This document shows, piece after piece, positions 1 to 8,397 of a DNA stretch of 64,000 bases. The position numbers and the translations under genes were made by a program. Each line of letters opens with the position of its first letter. The first letter of the stretch is position 1. Below the pieces are notes generated by a model, which had not been told where the DNA came from, made no database searches, and saw only the letters and a program-made list of their open reading frames with translations. Source of the DNA: an uncultured Ruminiclostridium sp. (GTDB lineage Bacteria > Bacillota > Clostridia > Oscillospirales > Ruminococcaceae); the NCBI GenBank assembly GCA_947594425.1, contig CANQED010000012.1, positions 16,829 through 80,828 of the forward strand, read 5' to 3'.

Positions 1-75
1 CATAAGGTGCGACGGCGGGTTTATTTGCCGCTTTTTCTCCTAAAAATCATCTTCGGCTGTCGCGCGCAAACTTTT

Positions 76-714
76 TCAGCTAACGCCGACAGGCTGCTCG
101 TCATCTTTCGTATCAGCGGACCGAGCACCCACATTAAGCCAAAGTCCCGCGAAAAACAGCGCGGCGGCTTGAACTATTGCGATAGCAATACCCTTAATGT
201 ATATAATATTAAAACTATATTCAATTGTCGCTACAGCGTAATATATTATGTAATAAATCAAAATAATTAAACTCGGCAAAAACCATAAATGCTTTATAAC
301 AGCGTCAGCTTTTCTAAAGCTTAATATAAGCATTAATAACAACACGGCATAAGCGGCTATCGACAGTACAAATATCTTGCCTATCGTCGAGTGTTCCTCT
401 CCCAGCGCGTCATAATTTCCCATTATCAGGTTCATAATGTACGGTATCGCGCTAAATAAAACAGTCGCGGCCGTTCCGACAGTCAACGCTGTTTTGCTCT
501 TACGAAACAGAGCGACAATGATTATTATCAAAGAAACATAAAACATAGCGTCTAATATCAGAGAAGCGACGTTTATTCCGTATTCGGGAAATGCCCTAAG
601 ATCCTCTAAGCGATAATACACGTCCTCGCATAAAGTTAAAACCGTATACACCGTGAAAAGTATCGCGGATATCAGCGCATAATTCTTTTCCTTTTTTGCT
701 ATGTCCATATTCAT
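76..714 (-). CDS. Six-helix integral membrane protein, function unknown
   Basis: A 212-residue protein with about six hydrophobic segments (near residues 13-28, 48-68, 76-100, 113-130, 143-163 and 173-193) and a charged C-terminal tail. The start is supported by AGGAG five bases before the ATG. No family motif is recognised. It stands alone, divergent from the secreted protein gene on the other side. Its N-terminus is cytoplasmic by the positive-inside rule (KKEK before helix 1). It could be a small uncharacterised membrane protein of the kind often found beside ABC or sigma-factor genes. Existence is well supported; function is not. Confidence 0.75.
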   Translation of the reverse strand: MNMDIAKKEKNYALISAILFTVYTVLTLCEDVYYRLEDLRAFPEYGINVASLILDAMFYVSLIIIIVALFRKSKTALTVGTAATVLFSAIPYIMNLIMGNYDALGEEHSTIGKIFVLSIAAYAVLLLMLILSFRKADAVIKHLWFLPSLIILIYYIIYYAVATIEYSFNIIYIKGIAIAIVQAAALFFAGLWLNVGARSADTKDDEQPVGVS

Positions 715-844
715 TGTCTCCTATCAACCCGACCTTTAGGGTTTTTATTAAATTAATTTTATAAAAAAATTCATAATTTTTGTCCCAAATTTACTTTTTA
801 CGGATTTATATTTACAAAGGCCCTTAAATCGGGTCGAAAAGTTT

Positions 845-876
845 GGCTCTGCCGATGATCAAATATCAGCAGAGCC
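845..876 (+). other. Leader hairpin upstream of secreted protein gene
   Basis: A perfect 8-bp inverted repeat (GGCTCTGC / GCAGAGCC) with a 16-nt loop ends 26 bases before the ATG of the next gene. It has no U-tract, so it is not a terminator. It would be a stable 5'-leader stem if transcription starts upstream. Role unknown. Confidence 0.4.
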
Positions 877-902
877 GTCAGTATGAAAGGTATGGTATTA
901 AG

Positions 903-1379
903 ATGAAAAAATTTATTTCTATTCTTTTGGCACTCTCATCAATGATTTGTGTATGTTCGTCATTAGCTTATGCCGCTCAGCCCGACATATCCGAAAATGA
1001 TACTATTGCAGTCGACGAGGTCAACTATACGACGGGCGAGTATGAGCCTCAGACCTCAGATAATAAACCTGTAAAATCAATATTATCTTTTTCAAGCAAA
1101 ATAGCTACTTGCACTACAAAAGTCAATTTGACGGTAGAAGGCAGAAAATGTACATATATATACCAAACCCTGCAAAATTATAACAGTAAATTCGGTTATT
1201 GGAAAGATACTACAGAGTGGAAAAAAATGGTTCCTCTAAAAGCCGAATTCACACTTACAAATTTATCATCTTCCATATCACCAAGCGGCAAATATCGTCT
1301 GAAAAGTGATGTGACAATTGAAATGTCAAACGGAACGGAAACGACCCGGTCTTATTACAGCCCTATATTGACAATATAA
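903..1379 (+). CDS. Small secreted protein, function unknown
   Basis: The protein is 158 residues from the ATG at 903. A longer reading from a TTG at 843 exists but would place 20 unlikely residues before a clear signal peptide (MKKFISILLALSSMICVCSS, cut near SLAYA-A). A GAAAGG motif lies upstream. The mature part has two cysteines and a Ser/Thr-rich beta-type composition, ending in a YYSP motif; no known domain is recognised. The gene is convergent with the anti-sigma-like gene that follows, with 12 bases between the two stops. Likely exported; its role cannot be stated. Confidence 0.75.
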   Translation: MKKFISILLALSSMICVCSSLAYAAQPDISENDTIAVDEVNYTTGEYEPQTSDNKPVKSILSFSSKIATCTTKVNLTVEGRKCTYIYQTLQNYNSKFGYWKDTTEWKKMVPLKAEFTLTNLSSSISPSGKYRLKSDVTIEMSNGTETTRSYYSPILTI

Positions 1380-1391
1380 TTTCTTCTTATA

Positions 1392-2543
1392 TCAGTCACG
1401 AACAACTATAGATTCCGCGAGACCAATCAGTTCTTCATCAGTAATATTATAGTCAAAAAAATTAATATCAAATTCATATCCGTCATATACCCAAGAAATA
1501 GACGTCAAGTTATCTTCTCCGTCATCATATCTGCAAATATATGCAATATCTGAGTCTTTTACAGACACCTTATAGATATCAAACCCTACGTCGACACCCA
1601 TATTACTGTTTACACTCTGCGAAAATGAAACCTGAGCACCGTTATGATAATAATCTAATTGGACAGAATGTTCCTCTGTTCTTTCATCGACAAGCTCATA
1701 GCCTGTTTCGGGCGGAAGCCAGTACTGCTCTTCAATAGTATCCTTTATCCCGTAGTCCAAAAAATGAAAATCAAAGGTATCGGACGGCTGATAAAACTCA
1801 GACGGATCGGCCTCGTAGGTAGTTATCATTTCCGCAAGCCTCATTATCTCCTCTACGGATATTTCCTTTGCATATATATCGAATATATATCCGTCCTGTA
1901 CCCACGTCAGCGACTTGTCCTCACTGTCTGTTTCGGTGCAAAGCACTCCGTCGCCGCCTTTTATCACTACATCATGAAAAACAACATCGCTGATATCATC
2001 CATAAACAAACCGGTACCGGAGACGTATTGCCCAAAAGATACAAGCTTTCCGTTTCTGTCGTATTCGATACAGTTCATCTGTTGATCGTACATTCCTCTT
2101 TCGACAAAAGTGCAGCCGCTTTCCTCAGGCAAGCAATAAAATTCATCCATAGCAATTTCGGATTTAATATCATACTTTGAATAATCGACATCTAATACCG
2201 TTTCATTATAAGTTATGCCAAAAGAATGACTGCTTTGGGTGTATATATTAAATTTTCTTATTACAGCATATCCTGCGCCTGCCGCTATACCGAGAGCTGC
2301 CAATACGGATATTGCGGTTATAAGCACAGCCATTCTCTTTAGCGGCATATGCCTGCGCTTTTTGATATAAACTGTATTTTCGAGCTTTTCATATTTTTTG
2401 GCAAGTCTTAAAACGCTTTTCTTCTTTATCTTGTATACTAAAGAAAAACGGTGCGGCTTTTCTTCGGACGTAAGGTCATATTGTGAAAAGTGCTCGTCTG
2501 CGGTCTCGGCAAATGCCTGCATTAAAAGTTCATTATAAGTCAT
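1392..2543 (-). CDS. Membrane-anchored DUF4367-type anti-sigma-like protein
   Basis: A 383-residue single-pass protein. A cytoplasmic N-terminal part (about 1-68, basic near the membrane) precedes one transmembrane helix (about 70-92) and a large extracytoplasmic part. Two related blocks in that part end in WVQDGYIFDI...EEIMRLAEMI and WVYDGYEFDI...EELIGLAESI, the DUF4367-like pattern found in proteins paired with ECF sigma factors. Its start overlaps the end of the sigma-factor gene by 4 bases, so the two are translationally coupled. Inferred role: membrane partner that holds or releases the sigma factor on an envelope signal. The lack of a classical zinc anti-sigma motif keeps this at family level. 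Confidence 0.8.
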   Translation of the reverse strand: MTYNELLMQAFAETADEHFSQYDLTSEEKPHRFSLVYKIKKKSVLRLAKKYEKLENTVYIKKRRHMPLKRMAVLITAISVLAALGIAAGAGYAVIRKFNIYTQSSHSFGITYNETVLDVDYSKYDIKSEIAMDEFYCLPEESGCTFVERGMYDQQMNCIEYDRNGKLVSFGQYVSGTGLFMDDISDVVFHDVVIKGGDGVLCTETDSEDKSLTWVQDGYIFDIYAKEISVEEIMRLAEMITTYEADPSEFYQPSDTFDFHFLDYGIKDTIEEQYWLPPETGYELVDERTEEHSVQLDYYHNGAQVSFSQSVNSNMGVDVGFDIYKVSVKDSDIAYICRYDDGEDNLTSISWVYDGYEFDINFFDYNITDEELIGLAESIVVRD

Positions 2544-3097
2544 ACAGCCACACCTCGCTTTTCCTCTATCTTCTTCTTTAATTTCTGCTTTGCGCGGTAT
2601 AGCTGCTTGCGTACGGTGTCATAAGGCAGGTCAAGCATATCGGCTATATCTTGAGTTGACTTTTGGCGAAAAGCAGAAAGATACAATAATTCATAATCCT
2701 TATCCGACAGCTCGGATAAAGCGGCCTTTATTTCTTCTACACTTTGAGCGGACAGCGCGATATCTTCGACAGACATTCCGTCAGACAGCTCAAAATGTTC
2801 GTCTATATCTTCCGTAACGACCCTTTTCTTTTTATTATAAATTTTGATAGCGGCGTGCTTAACGGATACGATTATGTATGATTTGGTTTCATAGCTGTCT
2901 GCCGCGCCGAGCTTTGACAGGCTGCGGCTTTGTATAAGATTGATAAACGTATTATGCACCGCGTCCTCCGCGTCTAATTTCTGATGAAGTATCCCAAAAG
3001 CAATTTTATACATCATTTGACTGTAGCGGTTATACAGCTGCTCGATAAGCGTCTTTTCCTCGGGGGTGTCCGCCATTGACATATTAAACGCCAACAT
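2540..3097 (-). CDS. ECF-type RNA polymerase sigma factor
   Basis: The protein is 185 residues from the ATG at 3097. Region 2 (EQLYNRYSQMMYKIAFGIL, DAEDAVHNTFINL) is followed by a linker and region 4 (LSELSDKDYELLYL... TQDIADMLDLPYDTVRKQLYRAKQKLKKK), the normal two-domain ECF layout. The start at 3097 is preferred over the ATG at 3133 for two reasons. GAGGTGAG sits just before it, and the 3133 ATG would lie inside the -10 box of the promoter. It directs transcription of envelope-related genes together with the membrane partner encoded by the overlapping next gene. The promoter itself is sigma-A type, so autoregulation is not evident. Confidence 0.9.
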   Translation of the reverse strand: MLAFNMSMADTPEEKTLIEQLYNRYSQMMYKIAFGILHQKLDAEDAVHNTFINLIQSRSLSKLGAADSYETKSYIIVSVKHAAIKIYNKKKRVVTEDIDEHFELSDGMSVEDIALSAQSVEEIKAALSELSDKDYELLYLSAFRQKSTQDIADMLDLPYDTVRKQLYRAKQKLKKKIEEKRGVAV

Positions 3098-3131
3098 ATT
3101 CTCACCTCGACCAAAATAATCATCCAAATAC

Positions 3132-3160
3132 ATTATACAGTATTTTTAATTTGTTGTCAA
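3132..3160 (-). promoter_or_regulatory. Consensus sigma-A promoter of the ECF sigma operon
   Basis: Reading the minus strand, TTGACA (3160-3155) and TATAAT (3137-3132) are perfect consensus boxes separated by 17 bases. Transcription would begin near 3125, leaving a leader of about 28 nt before the start at 3097. Confidence 0.8.
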
Positions 3161-3304
3161 ATCATAGTTCGTAAAACTTCTATCACTTACCAACGGTCGA
3201 GTTATATATGAGAACCGCCCGAGATAATTTTGCCGCGGCGGATAACGCCGCACAATAAAGCAATAGACAGCAAATATAACTTAAAGAAAGCGAGATAGAT
3301 CAAT

Positions 3305-3829
3305 ATGAAAAATCGCAAAATTGAATGTGTTACGAAAAAATATATCGAGGACACGGATCTGTTTTGGAATATAGAAAACACGTCAAATTCGGGTTTTATT
3401 ATACCTATAGAAAGATATTGTTCCGATCCTGAGGTGTTTTGTGAAGCATATCGCTTAGTAGGAGAACAATTCAAGCTGTTTAATAAGATATCTCGGAGCA
3501 AAAGCTCTTTTACCGATATGGTGAAATTACAACTATACGAAAAGTATAAAATGATATTTGAGGGCAAATTCAGCTATAAAAGCTTTTGCGAGTTTTGCGG
3601 CAGCAATTTTGATAGCTTTAGCTTTATAAAATGCGGTTATAAAGATCGAAAAATGCTTGTATATGACACAACGGCTCAAAACGCATGTATTTTGACTGCT
3701 GTCCCTCAATATCAATATATAGAAAAGCATCTTAAGAAAAATATCATCTCATACCGATTTATATCTAATAAAATTACAAAAATCGGGAACGAGTGGAAAT
3801 TGACGGACGAATTTTTTAAAAATTTTTAA
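3305..3829 (+). CDS. Hypothetical protein of 174 residues
   Basis: A soluble-looking, Lys/Phe/Tyr-rich protein without signal peptide or membrane segment. A central CEFCGSNF motif (CxxC) could bind a metal but is single. The ribosome site is weak (AAAGCGAG about 8 bases before the ATG). Codon use is AT-rich compared with the lipoprotein genes downstream. An overlapping minus-strand frame of 121 codons looks like a shadow. The gene stands alone between the divergent sigma operon and a secreted peptidase-like gene. No family recognised. Confidence 0.6.
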   Translation: MKNRKIECVTKKYIEDTDLFWNIENTSNSGFIIPIERYCSDPEVFCEAYRLVGEQFKLFNKISRSKSSFTDMVKLQLYEKYKMIFEGKFSYKSFCEFCGSNFDSFSFIKCGYKDRKMLVYDTTAQNACILTAVPQYQYIEKHLKKNIISYRFISNKITKIGNEWKLTDEFFKNF

Positions 3830-3869
3830 AATTTTTTGTCCCATTTTTAAATTAAGAGGATTATAATTT

Positions 3870-3932
3870 ATGAACCCCGGGGGAATTAAAAACTATCTTT
3901 TAGGAGGCAAGAATAATGAGATAGCATTTTAA
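3870..3932 (+). CDS. Possible 20-residue peptide ORF
   Basis: ATG with AAGAGGA about 9 bases upstream opens a 20-codon frame, MNPGGIKNYLLGGKNNEIAF. It lies in the spacer before the secreted peptidase-like gene. The Gly-rich, basic, amphipathic sequence could be a small peptide, a leader peptide or the remnant of a longer gene. There is no other support than ribosome site and position. Confidence 0.25.
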   Translation: MNPGGIKNYLLGGKNNEIAF

Positions 3933-3985
3933 CCTTTTAAGCAATATATTAATCTAATTAACTCAGCAAAAAGGAGAGTGATTTT

Positions 3986-4684
3986 ATGAAATTTAAATTT
4001 AAGGAAAAAATCAAAAAAGTTATTATGGCGTTTACCGCATTATCTGTCGTATCTACAACAGCTATCGCATTAACTGCGCCGGCAGGAGCCGCGACATATT
4101 TTACAAATTATACGCCAAAAATCAAATACGACAGTAATAAAAATATAGATTACTGCTATTTTACCAAAGGAAGCAGTACGGTCAAACTTTCTGCGGGAAA
4201 ATATTTTGTAAACGGATATAGCACCTGCTCTTCGCATAGTACCTCTCCGGAATTGTCAGGAGCCACATGCGGATGTTATGATGGTGCATACCAATGCTAT
4301 GGGTTTGCCGCATTTATGTACGATGGAGTATTCGGCAAAAAATTATCAAGCTCATACACATATGAATTTGGATGGGGCACGATCGACAACGACTACTTGT
4401 TTGTAACCGAAAATAATTTAAAGCGTTTTGCAATGGATGTGCCGATAGGAACTCACATAAGAGTGAGAACCGCTAATAACAATCAGCACTCTCTGATTTT
4501 GGCAGGCAGGACAGCAACGACCATAACCGTTTATGACGCTAACGGCGGCGGCTCTAATTCAAGCCTTTTGGAGTCGGGCTCATCTAACTACACAAACCAT
4601 TGCCAAATAAACAAGCAAACCTTTACCTATGCTAATTTTGCTAAAAGATACCCCCGAATTGATTTCATAAATAAAGGAGTATAA
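3986..4684 (+). CDS. Secreted papain-fold (NlpC/CHAP-like) cysteine peptidase
   Basis: A 232-residue exported protein. The basic start and hydrophobic stretch (about 11-35, ending PAGA-A) form a signal peptide, and AAGGAGAG precedes the ATG. The mature part carries the order expected of a papain-like fold: Cys104 in YQCYGFA, His168 in QHSL within a beta strand, and Asp184/Asn186 in VYDANGGG. This Cys-His-Asp/Asn arrangement is what NlpC/P60- and CHAP-type amidases use, so wall peptide or protein cleavage outside the cell is likely. An upstream cysteine cluster (C-x-S, C-x-C around residues 80-93) may form disulfides. The next gene's ribosome site lies inside its last codons, so the two are probably one operon. 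Substrate is inferred only. Confidence 0.7.
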   Translation: MKFKFKEKIKKVIMAFTALSVVSTTAIALTAPAGAATYFTNYTPKIKYDSNKNIDYCYFTKGSSTVKLSAGKYFVNGYSTCSSHSTSPELSGATCGCYDGAYQCYGFAAFMYDGVFGKKLSSSYTYEFGWGTIDNDYLFVTENNLKRFAMDVPIGTHIRVRTANNNQHSLILAGRTATTITVYDANGGGSNSSLLESGSSNYTNHCQINKQTFTYANFAKRYPRIDFINKGV

Positions 4685-4690
4685 ACAGCT

Positions 4691-5857
4691 ATGAGAGAAT
4701 TGAGAAAGCTTTTATGCATTTCGCTTGCGGCGGCGGCGGCAGCAACTATGATATCAGGCTGTGCGCAGTCCGAGGAAAACAGCAGCGCTCCGGAATCGAG
4801 CGTTACCTCTCCCGAAACTTCCGCGACGCAGGCGAGCGACGTCGAAAACCCCCAAACCGAAAGCGAACCCGAAACTTCCCAAACAGAATCGGAAGACACC
4901 GATCCCGAGATCGATGACGATCCGTTCATCGAGGATGAATACAACGACCTGCCGGAGCATTACACCGAGGACATTGAAAATGAGATGTGCCTCGAGGACG
5001 GCACGATAATAAAGCTCGCCGATCTTGAAGTCGACCCAATGTTTGACAGCTCGGACAACTCGACAAAATCTTATATGATGAACGGGGCGATAACCGGCTA
5101 TGAGTACGAGCCCTTTGACGATAACAGCGTGAAAAATCCCGCGAATTATGACCTCAATAATCAATTATACCTTAATGCCGAGCGCGACGAGTACTACAAC
5201 AACAGCTACCTCTTAAATAAAAAGACCACCCTGAAAGACGGTGATAAGATAGGCGATAAGGGCTTAGAAATAGACACTATCACCATGAGCGTACAGCCGC
5301 ATATCTTTTTAAGCCATACGCTTCATAAAAAGGTAAGCTTCGGCTATGATATAATGGACAACACGGTAAAGCTCAAGGGCTCGGTCGAGCTTAAGGGCAT
5401 ACTGTACGAGGATAGATACGGCGCAAATGAGCCCGGGTCGGAAGAGGCCGAGCAATGGGGGACGGGGCAAACCGAGGTATGGTTTATGCCGTATTCAGAA
5501 GAATATCACGACGCGGTGCCTTATATCTTCGCTTTGCCCGATATTCAGAATACGTTCCTACCGTTTACGGCAATTTATAACTACAGCAATATAAGCTACG
5601 ATCCGCAATATGCTATAAGCACCTCAAACCCGCCTATATATCTCGGGTATATAAATGACGGCAAATTTACCACGGACGCTCATTCTCCCGACGAGGAAAG
5701 CGACGTTATCAAGGCTGATTATTTTACCGACGAGGCTTTCATTAAAGAAGCGACCTTAACGCTCAGCGACCTTACCTACACCTTTACCGTGCGCGGCGGT
5801 GCGTGCCGGCTAAGCGCATATGCGGTATCGGTGGATAATATAACCGATCTTAAATAA
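4691..5857 (+). CDS. Lipoprotein, function unknown
   Basis: A 388-residue SPII lipoprotein. The signal peptide ends in the lipobox MISGC (Cys24), followed by an acidic Ser/Thr/Pro/Glu-rich linker of about 60 residues, a typical wall-spanning spacer. The remaining 300 residues are beta-rich with no recognised domain. It starts 6 bases after the peptidase-like gene and uses an AAAGGAG at the end of that gene. A decayed copy of its last codons is present at 11374-11476, downstream of the first ABC locus, so the gene family has been duplicated here. High confidence as a lipoprotein, none on role. Confidence 0.8.
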   Translation: MRELRKLLCISLAAAAAATMISGCAQSEENSSAPESSVTSPETSATQASDVENPQTESEPETSQTESEDTDPEIDDDPFIEDEYNDLPEHYTEDIENEMCLEDGTIIKLADLEVDPMFDSSDNSTKSYMMNGAITGYEYEPFDDNSVKNPANYDLNNQLYLNAERDEYYNNSYLLNKKTTLKDGDKIGDKGLEIDTITMSVQPHIFLSHTLHKKVSFGYDIMDNTVKLKGSVELKGILYEDRYGANEPGSEEAEQWGTGQTEVWFMPYSEEYHDAVPYIFALPDIQNTFLPFTAIYNYSNISYDPQYAISTSNPPIYLGYINDGKFTTDAHSPDEESDVIKADYFTDEAFIKEATLTLSDLTYTFTVRGGACRLSAYAVSVDNITDLK

Positions 5858-5876
5858 AAAGAAAGAAGTGATAAAA

Positions 5877-6350
5877 ATGAAAAAACTTAAAAAAATTCTC
5901 GTATCCTTGACAGTGATCACGGCTGTAATTTCTTCAATATCTTCTATGGCTATCTCCTCAAGCGCAACTCAAGCGATATATAAATCCGATTCAGGATATA
6001 AGTACACCGCTATGGGAGCAACGCACGGGGTTACAATGTCCTATACCATTGACCAAAACAATCAAAAAGCCACAGCAAAATATCAATTTGACACCGGCTC
6101 CATCGTTCCCAACGGAACAAAAAAGATTACGATTTACGGCGAATATATTCTGCCAAAAAGAGACGGAGCTACTTCTGTAAAGACATTGAAAAATTCTGCA
6201 AACAAAAATTCAACCACATCCACGCTGTCTACATCAATAAGCGTACCCGATACAGCAAAATCGCAAGGTTATAAGCTGCAATATGTTGACATTGCCATAG
6301 ACTGCACTTCGGACTCGTACACTGCTTTTTGGATACCGAGCTACAGATAA
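5877..6350 (+). CDS. Small secreted protein, function unknown
   Basis: The protein is 157 residues from the ATG at 5877. An in-frame GTG nine bases earlier sits inside the ribosome site GAAAGAAGTG and is not preferred. The signal peptide MKKLKKILVSLTVITAVISS is followed by a cleavage region near SSSA-T. The mature part is Lys/Thr/Ser-rich and beta-like, with one Cys. In size and style it resembles the secreted protein at 903-1379. It follows the lipoprotein gene by 19 bases and ends before a hairpin, so it is probably the last gene of the 3986-6350 operon. Confidence 0.75.
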   Translation: MKKLKKILVSLTVITAVISSISSMAISSSATQAIYKSDSGYKYTAMGATHGVTMSYTIDQNNQKATAKYQFDTGSIVPNGTKKITIYGEYILPKRDGATSVKTLKNSANKNSTTSTLSTSISVPDTAKSQGYKLQYVDIAIDCTSDSYTAFWIPSYR

Positions 6351-6408
6351 CATTTTCTAAAACTAATAAGCTTTTACTGACAGATATTTAAATACAATAT
6401 CAAAAATT

Positions 6409-6429
6409 CCTCCGTCAATTTGACGGAGG
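6409..6429. terminator. Short perfect hairpin, likely bidirectional terminator
   Basis: A 9-bp perfect stem (CCTCCGTCA / TGACGGAGG) with a 3-nt loop. T-rich runs occur on both sides: GTTTATT on the plus side, and AATTTTTG when read from the minus strand. It separates the secreted-protein operon from the first ABC/lipoprotein operon. Confidence 0.6.
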
Positions 6430-6462
6430 AGTTTATTAGAATAAATCAAACGGAGAATAATT

Positions 6463-7506
6463 ATGAACAAAGCATTTAAGATAACCGCATTATCGATGCT
6501 TGCCGCTGCGGCAGTCCTGACTGCTGCCTGCTCTAAAACGCAGACAGATAATTCTGCGCACATAACTCACCTTTACGGGACTACATACAACGACGGTGAG
6601 CTTATAGTGACCAATGACGCAAAGCTGAGCTTTTTGCAATACTCCGATATGGAAACTATAATAATGTGCAATCAGATAAACTGCGAGCATATCAATTATA
6701 CCACCGACGAGGGGCTGCCCTGCCTTGCATATGGGAAAGAAAATCTGCCGTTTTTATCGGGAGAAAAGCTGTACTGGCTCATAAACCTCACCGAGACTCA
6801 AAACGGCAAGCCTGTAGATTATATGGAGCTGCACAGCTCGGATCCATTCGGCACCTTAGAAAAAACCATTTGCCGTATAGACGGGCTGTCCTGCGACTGG
6901 ACGACAGAAAGCTGCATTAAAAACAACACGCTGATGTTCTTCCCGTATGAAAGCGTATATGACGAAAACGGCGCGAAAACCGACGAAATGATATATCACT
7001 TCGGGGTATTGGATATTTCCAGCGGGAAATTTACCGATTTCGGCGCGACCGAGGATAATCAGACCGCGCTGCTCGGAATGTATGACAACAAGTTATACTT
7101 TAACAACTCGGTATATGATATGGCGAGCGGCGAAATAGCGGAAAATAAGCTTGTTCATGACGCCGTTTCGGTAAGGATGACCGAAAAATATTACGCCTAT
7201 AATACGGAAAACAGCGTGGAAATAATCACTCCCGACAAGGAGGAAAATATTATACTGCGCGGAGAAAAAATATCCTATGACTGTATGATAGTGGGAGATC
7301 TGTTATTCCAAAAAGACGAAAATAATTGGTACTATTACGACCTTTCGGCGGATGATCCCGTAAAAAAGAACATTAACTACAAAACCGGCGTTTATGCTCA
7401 GGTCGTCGCGGAATATGAGGACAGCTTTATTCTTAACGTGCTTGATCCCGACACTCGGACAGTCGTTAAGGAAAAGGCTGCTAAGTCCGATATTCTCGGC
7501 GTATAA
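6463..7506 (+). CDS. Beta-propeller-like lipoprotein of ABC locus 1
   Basis: A 347-residue lipoprotein with the lipobox VLTAAC (Cys23). The mature part has repeated short strands of the type DGELIV, KLYWLINLT, MLFF, KLYFNNSVYDM and ENNWYYYDL, as in TolB/DUF5050-like beta propellers that display or sense ligands outside the membrane. Paired cysteines occur near residues 69 and 74 (CNQINCEH) and again at about 139 and 149. GGAG before the ATG supports the start. It opens a four-gene run with the next lipoprotein (10-base gap), an ABC ATPase and a double permease, so it is probably the extracytoplasmic partner of that transporter. Ligand unknown. Confidence 0.75.
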   Translation: MNKAFKITALSMLAAAAVLTAACSKTQTDNSAHITHLYGTTYNDGELIVTNDAKLSFLQYSDMETIIMCNQINCEHINYTTDEGLPCLAYGKENLPFLSGEKLYWLINLTETQNGKPVDYMELHSSDPFGTLEKTICRIDGLSCDWTTESCIKNNTLMFFPYESVYDENGAKTDEMIYHFGVLDISSGKFTDFGATEDNQTALLGMYDNKLYFNNSVYDMASGEIAENKLVHDAVSVRMTEKYYAYNTENSVEIITPDKEENIILRGEKISYDCMIVGDLLFQKDENNWYYYDLSADDPVKKNINYKTGVYAQVVAEYEDSFILNVLDPDTRTVVKEKAAKSDILGV

Positions 7507-7516
7507 GAGGTGCGAC

Positions 7517-8386
7517 ATGAAATACAAAGCTGTTATTTTACCGCTTATCGCCGCACTTTTGCTTGCAGGGTGCGCAAGTACAGAAAGCACAAGCGCTCCC
7601 GTAATATCTCAGACGGAGCTTATAGGGGAGATCTATCACGGCGACGAATATTTTATATTGGACAAAACCGACACTTTTGCTGATAAAGACGGCTGCGCTT
7701 ATGACAGTGAGAAAAAAGTATGGAACGCTCCGTTTGCCGTCGGGCGGAAAATAAATGACACGTTTTATGCCGACGACTTAAAATCGCCTGACGAATTTGG
7801 CTCAGACGGACATTATAAAGGCGAACTGCCGAAAAGCGAGGACGAAAAGTTAGTCACGCTGTCAGTGGGAGATATCACTTCGGGTGGGCTGACCGTCACC
7901 TCGGCACATTCTTCAATAAAAGAAATGCTTGAATACGACCGTGAAAACGGCACCTCTAAGCCTGCCGTATCGGAAATACTTTCAAGCGATATGACGCTGA
8001 GCGGAGAGGCAGAGCTTGAGGGTGTTATATATGTTGTACTCGGCGAGGATATGTATATAGCGGAGGAAAACACCGTGCTGTTTTTCCCGTATCCCGAAAG
8101 TCTCGAAAAAGCTCTCGGCTTTTCCCCAAACATAACGGGGGATATTACCGAAACATTTCTAACCTCAAATACATCTAAAACAAATGTTTGTCTGTGCGGC
8201 GACTGTGTATATTTTTATGTTGGCAATACCGACAGCTGTGATTGGCTGACCAAAGACTTTGATACAAAACCGTTCGGCATAGCAAAGTTGACGGTGAGCG
8301 ATCTAAAGCTTTCGTGGCAGGACGACAGAATGGACTTATTCAGTGCCGATGTAATAAAGGCAGAAAACGTACAAGCTATACGATAA
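7517..8386 (+). CDS. Second lipoprotein of ABC locus 1
   Basis: The protein is 289 residues from the ATG at 7517 (AAGAGGTG upstream). The longer open frame from 7394 overlaps the preceding gene and is rejected. The signal peptide MKYKAVILPLIAALLLAGC gives lipobox LLAGC (Cys19). No domain is recognised; the body is acidic and beta-rich with two CGDCVYF-like cysteines late in the chain. It sits between the propeller-like lipoprotein and the ATPase gene with 10-11 base gaps, so it is co-transcribed. Likely an accessory surface component of the transporter. Confidence 0.75.
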   Translation: MKYKAVILPLIAALLLAGCASTESTSAPVISQTELIGEIYHGDEYFILDKTDTFADKDGCAYDSEKKVWNAPFAVGRKINDTFYADDLKSPDEFGSDGHYKGELPKSEDEKLVTLSVGDITSGGLTVTSAHSSIKEMLEYDRENGTSKPAVSEILSSDMTLSGEAELEGVIYVVLGEDMYIAEENTVLFFPYPESLEKALGFSPNITGDITETFLTSNTSKTNVCLCGDCVYFYVGNTDSCDWLTKDFDTKPFGIAKLTVSDLKLSWQDDRMDLFSADVIKAENVQAIR

Positions 8387-8397
8387 AGGAAAAAAAT

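Noticed and set aside
3202..3567. 121-codon minus-strand frame opposite the gene at 3305
   Set aside because: No ribosome site and overlaps a more protein-like plus-strand frame for most of its length.
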